The notes under the pieces were generated by a model that was not told the origin of the DNA, did no database searches, and worked only from the letters and a program-made list of their open reading frames with translations. A stretch of DNA of 64,000 nt from Metallyticus violacea. Lineage: Eukaryota; Arthropoda; Insecta; Mantodea; Metallyticidae. Made by a program: the position numbers and the translations under genes. Of this stretch, positions 59,049 to 64,000 are shown one piece after another. Every line of letters starts with the position of its first letter. The first letter of the stretch is position 1. The stretch is from the NCBI GenBank assembly GCA_030762175.1, contig CM060843.1, forward strand, positions 117,000,869 to 117,064,868, written 5' to 3'.

Positions 59049-62000
59049 AGTCCAATCTTTGTTATACTGGCCTTTCATTTCAAAACGTGGCAGCCCGAAT
59101 AAATACCTATTTACGATTTAATATAAACAAAAAAGACGTAAAATGACATATTATGGGGAAGTAGAAAACTAATGTTCATTGAATTTTAACTTTCACCACC
59201 TCACGACTCCTACCCTCACTTGAAATTTTAAATAACATCCCTACCTTATCATATTTACCTTTTAAAGAAAATACAACCCCTTTTACATTTTTTTATTTTA
59301 TGTGGCATGCTGACCATCCCAATTGCTATTTTTCAAATTTGGTCAGAATAAAGCTATTAAAATTATTCAGCATTTAATATAATAATTACGTTTTTGTAAT
59401 TAATTGTTCGCAGTGGTGTACATCTTTCAAGAAAGAGCAAAACATAGTGAATTAGTCCGACTCTATTACTGTTTAGACAACAATAGCAACATTTTTAAGA
59501 TTTCATTTAGTAAAATATTATCCAGAATAGCCTTTTCACCCTATGCCTACTTATTTGTTATCCTTCCCAAATTCAACAAAAGTCAGGTTGCCAGGCAATG
59601 ATAAAAAAGGTTATATCATTTAAATTCACTGGAAAATTTAATATCATAAAATAAAGTGCTATATAAAGTTTTAAAATGCGGATGACTGCAGGCGAGGGGT
59701 GAAATCTAGAATATAATCAATATTACTTTTAAACTAACTAAAGTTAATTAAGTTAATGATGTATTTTTGTTTAAATTGAGTATATTTTAAATAGGTAACC
59801 GCTCAAAATGGCACAATTTGAAAGGAACGTCCTTTATTTGATAGGGATTGCATTTTATATTTTTTGAAAATTGGAATCATTTAAATGTATTGCCTCTAGG
59901 GCATTTATTTTCATAATACACAATATTTAGGAATAAAATGCAGTATTCAATGGAATGAATGTCAGAAAACTTAGAACGGAAAATTGGAAATTTATCTTTG
60001 ATGAAGAACATTTTTGGAAAATGTATTTAAAAAGCACAATTAGCATCATTAATAAATTGAATCAATTAAGACGATAATGACAATGTTAGTAAGAACACAG
60101 TGATTATAAATACGGATGGAAATTGTTTTTGTTTCGTTCTCTACTGAAGCTAGCAAATTGTGCACACAGGTAATCAGTATTAGGTGATAATTCTACAAAT
60201 GCAACTTTTACTGGACATATCTACCCAGAGAGTCAATGCCAGATACACATCAGAAATTCACCAGCCAACATAAGTTTCAGTCTTGCTGTTAAAATACTGA
60301 ACCATTTGATACCCCTGGGCTGCAGGAAACATTATTGTGAGGCCTTTATCTGGTCCAACTCCTCAACCCACCGCGTCCCGCGGCAGTTGTACGGCTCACT
60401 CCTACTCATTTTTCAACGGACCTCGCCCCCTTTCTCACTTGTTCTGCTTTTTCTTTCTTTTTTATTGCACTTTTGGTTGTATTGTGCCATGCCATCCATT
60501 ACTTATGTTCCTTCCACAGAACGTAAAGTCTACCATGAACGACTCTTATTTCTTGTTGGAGGAGAACAAATAAACATAGCGCAGAAATACTGAAGCATGT
60601 ACAGGAGCCATAAAATGCGAAAACGACTTTTTAGCCTACTAAGTAGGCTTATGAGGCCATAAAAACTGCTTCTCTGAGGTCCGCGTATGAGAGAATGGCA
60701 TTAAACCTGCAAAACCCTTACGTTTCTTCTTTGCTCGACTTGAAAATGACAGGCAGTAGTTCATAAGCGTTTCCGCTTCTAACAATTAACAAACTCCTTC
60801 GGGGCAATCTGCTTACAATGTCTCAGCTCAGATATGTTTTAAAACCCTAATTTAAGTACAAGAGGGCTTTGCAGAAAGAAATTATGATCATTGCAATTGT
60901 TGTGGATTGTCTAATGTGTGGGAGGAGTTTATTGATTCAATTGTTTGTTGACGAATTGATGCCGATTTCCTCTTCTTGCTGCCTATCGACTGTCACCGTG
61001 CCAAGATATTTAAGTAATTTTATCTTTCAAGGGCCGCCTTTAAGATCTAAAAGTATTGGTAAGGTTGCCAACTAACCCGATGGGTTCTAGTCTATCATTA
61101 CCCGGTAATTGTACCAAATCTTTCACCGTTCCACTGTTCTTCTTTTGTGCCACTATTTTCGATATGACTCCCTGTTAACAGTTTGCGTCTTTCTATTCCC
61201 TAAACTCTCCGATTGTCTGCCCATTTTAACTTTTATTCTTTCTGTTTTTCTTCTGGGTTTCGTTACGTAGTGCTGGTTACAGATTATTACACCCACAAGG
61301 TTCTGTTGTATTAATAGGTTTTTATTACCGGCCTGTCCGGGATTTTAACAAAAAATTAATCTTTCTCTCCGTCCATACATTACCTAAGGATCTGACCCAC
61401 TCCTTTTCAAATTCTTAGAGACGACGCTTCTTATGCAAAGCTTCTTACAAAAAATATACAAAAGATGTACAAGATCATCTGGCTCTTTTTGTCCCTTTCT
61501 CAAAACACAACATTTCCTGGTTTATATTGTGCCATCATAGGTATGAGGGAGCTAAAACAAATTGAAAACGTTTATTTTCCTACGATTCAGCTCTAGGAAT
61601 ATGCAGAAAATTGCAGTTATTAAAGCAACATATTTATAAAAATATGTAACAAAGTACATTTTTAATAGTCTATACCTTCAGAGTTGTAGTTCAAATTAAC
61701 AGAGAAAAACGTGCCCTATTGCAAAATAATATCGAATGGGCATTCGCATTTCCATTGCACAAAATACAAAAAACTACTAAGGCTTTGGATTAAAAAAAAC
61801 CGATTGTTTCACTCCCCTCTACTCTTTTTATTATATTTTTTTTATTTTCTGATGTGATTGAAACTTTGTTATAATCTACAATAGAGAGAAGCGCAAAACA
61901 CGTTCATTTATGTGCAACAGTTTCAATATCAATAGTAATTAACACATGCCAAACTCTTTTGCTATAATTAAATATTGTATTTTGTGATTATATAGTTTAT

Positions 62001-62349
62001 TAGGCTCTGCAAGTCATTTACAGAATTTAAAAGAAGAATAAACATTTAGGTTACTTCCGTCTGTAATAGAGGTATAATTATAACATTTATTGTAAATTTC
62101 AAGAAACTTAAACTCATTTCTTAGAAGTATTATATATTAAAATATTCGTTTTCATCAATAGCTGATTATTTAAAAATATTATTAATTATTTCCACTACAT
62201 TTGGCTACCATAACTTTGTTACACCATATATTTAATGTTGGCATTTGGACTATATTGTCCGGTATAATAATGGTTGAATCATTAATGCGATTACCAGAGG
62301 TAATGGGTTAATGATGGCGCAAATGAGCTCGAGAACTGGGCTCCTAATC
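59049..62349. other. AT-rich stretch with pyrimidine-rich patches, nothing recognised
   Basis: A C-rich patch at 60300-60480 carries two overlapping open frames. Bases 61060-61560 are C/T-rich and on the complement give charged, interrupted frames that resemble retroelement debris in general but match no named motif. No tRNA heads or in-window partners were found. Confidence 0.4.
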
Positions 62350-62815
62350 GAGTAGGGTCGCTCAGTTGGTAACACTTGAGGCTCACATTTAGGAGGCCCC
62401 GTTGAGCCTGCCATTCTGATCTTTAGTTTCATCGTGGTTTTCCCTGGTCACTTAGTGAATGCTGGGTTGGATATTTGTAATACACGAATCTTCCGCTTTC
62501 CCATTTGATATTATTTCATTCCGTTGATTCTGTTATAAGGCCGAAAGTGTCGGGAGCTAGCGCGGCGTGATGATCGCTTGCGCGTTGTAAAAGTTTCTGC
62601 CCTGGCTCCTGGTATGGAAGCGAACCGTCTGAAGGGCTCGCACTCCTTGCAGGGTGCCCTCCGACGTCGGGGTATTTTATTTGGAAACATGTTAGGGACC
62701 CCATTTTCGTCCACAATCCCCCCTGTGTTTCTTGGCAGGACCATTTCTTCCTCATCTCTTCCCTTACTCCTGTAAGTACTCCATTGGGATCGTAGACACA
62801 AACGACCAGCCAATT
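62350..62815 (+). mobile_element. tRNA-headed repeat family C, copy 2 (better preserved head)
   Basis: Head: GGGTCGCTCAGTTGGTAACA then CTTGAGGCTCACATTTAGGA (box A region), with a degraded box B (CCCCGTTGAGCCTGCCATTC). Then TTTCATCGTGGTTTTCCCTG, a segment common in insect tRNA-derived SINEs. Body blocks shared with copy 1: TTTCCCATTTGATATTATTT, AGGCCGAAAGTGTCGGGAG, GTTTCTGCCCTGGCTCCTGG then TATGGAAGCG, CTCCTTGCAGGGTGCCCTCC, GTCGGGGTATTTTATTTGGA then AACATGTTAGGGACCCC. Overlapping open frames on both strands (up to 113 codons) come from the GC-rich body and are not genes. Confidence 0.83.
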
Positions 62816-62837
62816 GCAAAGCTGAAATGTGGAAGTA

Positions 62838-63005
62838 TGCTCCTCCGCTACGGCCAATCCAGTCCTTGGCTATTTGGCATTCATTTTCTCAGGTTAGGAA
62901 AAAATCCGAAAAATCCTTACCCGGGATAGCTTGATATGACCGAAATCAACCAGGACCTCCGGATTAGTAGCCGCAAACGTTACCACTAGACCGTAGAAGC
63001 AGCCA
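62838..63005 (-). mobile_element. tRNA-like SINE head (minus strand), separate family
   Basis: The complement begins GGCTGCTTCTACGGTCTAGT then GGTAACGTTTGCGG (box A, TCTAGTGGTAAC) and GGTCCTGGTTGATTTCGGTC (decayed box B), followed by CCGGGTAAGGATTTTTCGGA then TTTTTTCCTAACCTGAG. It abuts family C copy 2. No second copy is in the window, so the family is undefined. Confidence 0.55.
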
Positions 63006-63146
63006 TTTAGCGAAATAATACCCACTTCAAGATGCGGCAGAAATTGTCGTTTTGCCAACATTAATTTTGGTCGGCCAACTCTGCTGATATTAGACGGCAT
63101 CAATTTCTTCGTGATACCAATCGCTGACTTATTCATTTGGTTTGTC

Positions 63147-63390
63147 TATGATCGCTTTTAACACAGAGTTCCATTCAATTCAGGGCATAAACTGGTCGAT
63201 AAATTTTGCTCATAGACTTCCTCTTTCAGGTTTGGAGGTTTTTAGGTGCCGTAAATCTACGATATGGAACCCACACTTAAGACTTTTAAGCCTGAAAAAA
63301 TCAATCGACCCTGGCCGGGAATAAACCCGCGATCTTGGGTCTACGAGGCAAGTACGGTTACCCCTTAGACCACCAGTATTGACTCAGTTG
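63147..63390 (-). mobile_element. SINE-B, near full-length copy (minus strand)
   Basis: On the complement: GGTCTAAGGGGTAACCGTAC then TTGCCTCGTAGAC (box A region), GATCGCGGGTTTATTCCCGG then CCAGGGTCGAT (box B region, decayed), TATCGTAGATTTACGGCACC, CTGAAAGAGGAAGTCTATGA then GCAAAATTTATCGACC, and TGAATTGAATGGAAC at the 3' side. The GGGCGTAAAATCCTAAG segment present in other copies is shortened here. Confidence 0.85.
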
Positions 63391-63956
63391 CTGACAACCA
63401 AGTTTTATTGATATATAGCTTTAATTATAAACCTTGACGTTAACGGATTTTTTTCGTCTCGGTTACTAAGCGTACTGCAGCTGGCGACATCTTCAAATCC
63501 GCTCCCCAATATTTTGTTATGCTCTTGAATGTCACTTTCTGAACCTGCCGGCCTAATGGCCGTAGACATTCATTTGTGATGAGGGTTAGACTGTTAAAAC
63601 TACTAAAATTTTCTGCAATCGTTATTTAAAACACTAATTAGCTCGTTGTGTGCTTGCGAAGTGTGCTCAAAACTTCGTCAATTAGTTCCTTGCAGAAATG
63701 CAATTCACTATATTGTGCATAAACTTGTATTCACTGACTAGTTTAGTGCAAAACAAAACACATGAGCCAAACCATAACATAACAAGCTAGATGAAACTGG
63801 CGCAAATCTTGAACGTTCTTCAGCAAAATTGGCATAATTTGGGGTTTCGGAATGGAAGGAAAGCATTATGTGATTGATTTTAATATTGTCAATCAAAATA
63901 CGTTTTACTTACTCAATGGCTGTTGAGCTAAGGAAAGACAAAGAATTCAGCATATT
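63391..63956. other. AT-rich stretch, nothing recognised
   Basis: No supported feature. Confidence 0.5.
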
Positions 63957-63972
63957 CTATATATATATATAT
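63957..63972. repeat. short (AT)n run
   Basis: About eight AT units near the window end. Confidence 0.85.
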
Positions 63973-64000
63973 GTTTAGTTATTACAGGAGCAGCCGGATG

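Noticed and set aside
62511..62857. Two overlapping minus frames of 102 and 113 codons
   Set aside because: They lie within the GC-rich body of family C, where stops are rarer. The second family copy does not preserve either frame.
1..64000. CRISPR array, bacterial operon or phage-like system
   Set aside because: No spacer-repeat arrays, ribosome-binding sites or tightly packed genes. The only regular short tandem array of moderate unit length (6550-6806) has no spacers.
1..64000. A previously undescribed functional gene system
   Set aside because: I looked on both strands for clustered, intact, non-repeat frames and found none. All readable coding sequence belongs to broken transposable elements.

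Overview
This 64 kb window looks like non-coding, AT-rich insect (or at least arthropod) nuclear DNA. I found no ordinary host gene. There is no exon series with splice sites, no conserved housekeeping domain, no bacterial-style operon, no rRNA and no convincing functional tRNA. The longest open frames are about 60-150 codons. Nearly all of the long ones are low-complexity, AT-rich or inside repeats. The arthropod assignment rests on three things: an R1-clade LINE relic; several mariner-like transposase relics plus two relics of a DDE transposase common in insect genomes; and short runs of TTAGG, the arthropod telomere unit, inside a repeat family. I cannot name the species.

The readable content is a graveyard of transposable elements. 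In order: an R1-like LINE on the minus strand (1-1860); a mariner relic (3625-4205); an internally deleted mariner with terminal inverted repeats that encloses a seven-copy 37-bp tandem array (6193-6980); the tail of a second LINE type (8080-8370); a helix-turn-helix transposase fragment (10770-11035) next to a foldback structure (11042-11705); a Penelope-like element with a GIY-YIG endonuclease and an inverted 5' piece (18060-19069); two more mariner relics (20095-20640 and 22480-22935); a tRNA-headed repeat with a fourfold tandem body (23715-24445); a DDE transposase relic (27400-27960); a third LINE fragment (50435-50800); and an element of about 1 kb with terminal inverted repeats (54357-55411).

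Over these lie several short tRNA-derived families that can be defined from within the window because copies match each other. SINE-A has eight copies. SINE-B has four, one with a likely target-site duplication. Family C has two long copies. Family D has two copies carrying TTAGG-like motifs. Family G is a tandem pair. Family E is an unclassified repeat with two diverged copies. Microsatellites are frequent, above all (ATT)n/(AAT)n, and are often found next to SINEs.

Nothing here works together as a pathway. Every transposase or reverse-transcriptase region I could read carries stops, frameshifts or lost catalytic residues, so these look like dead copies. The most informative structures are the Penelope inversion, the expanded 37-bp array inside the deleted mariner, and the TTAGG-bearing SINE bodies. 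The rest is AT-rich sequence in which I recognise nothing; those stretches are listed so the reader knows they were examined.
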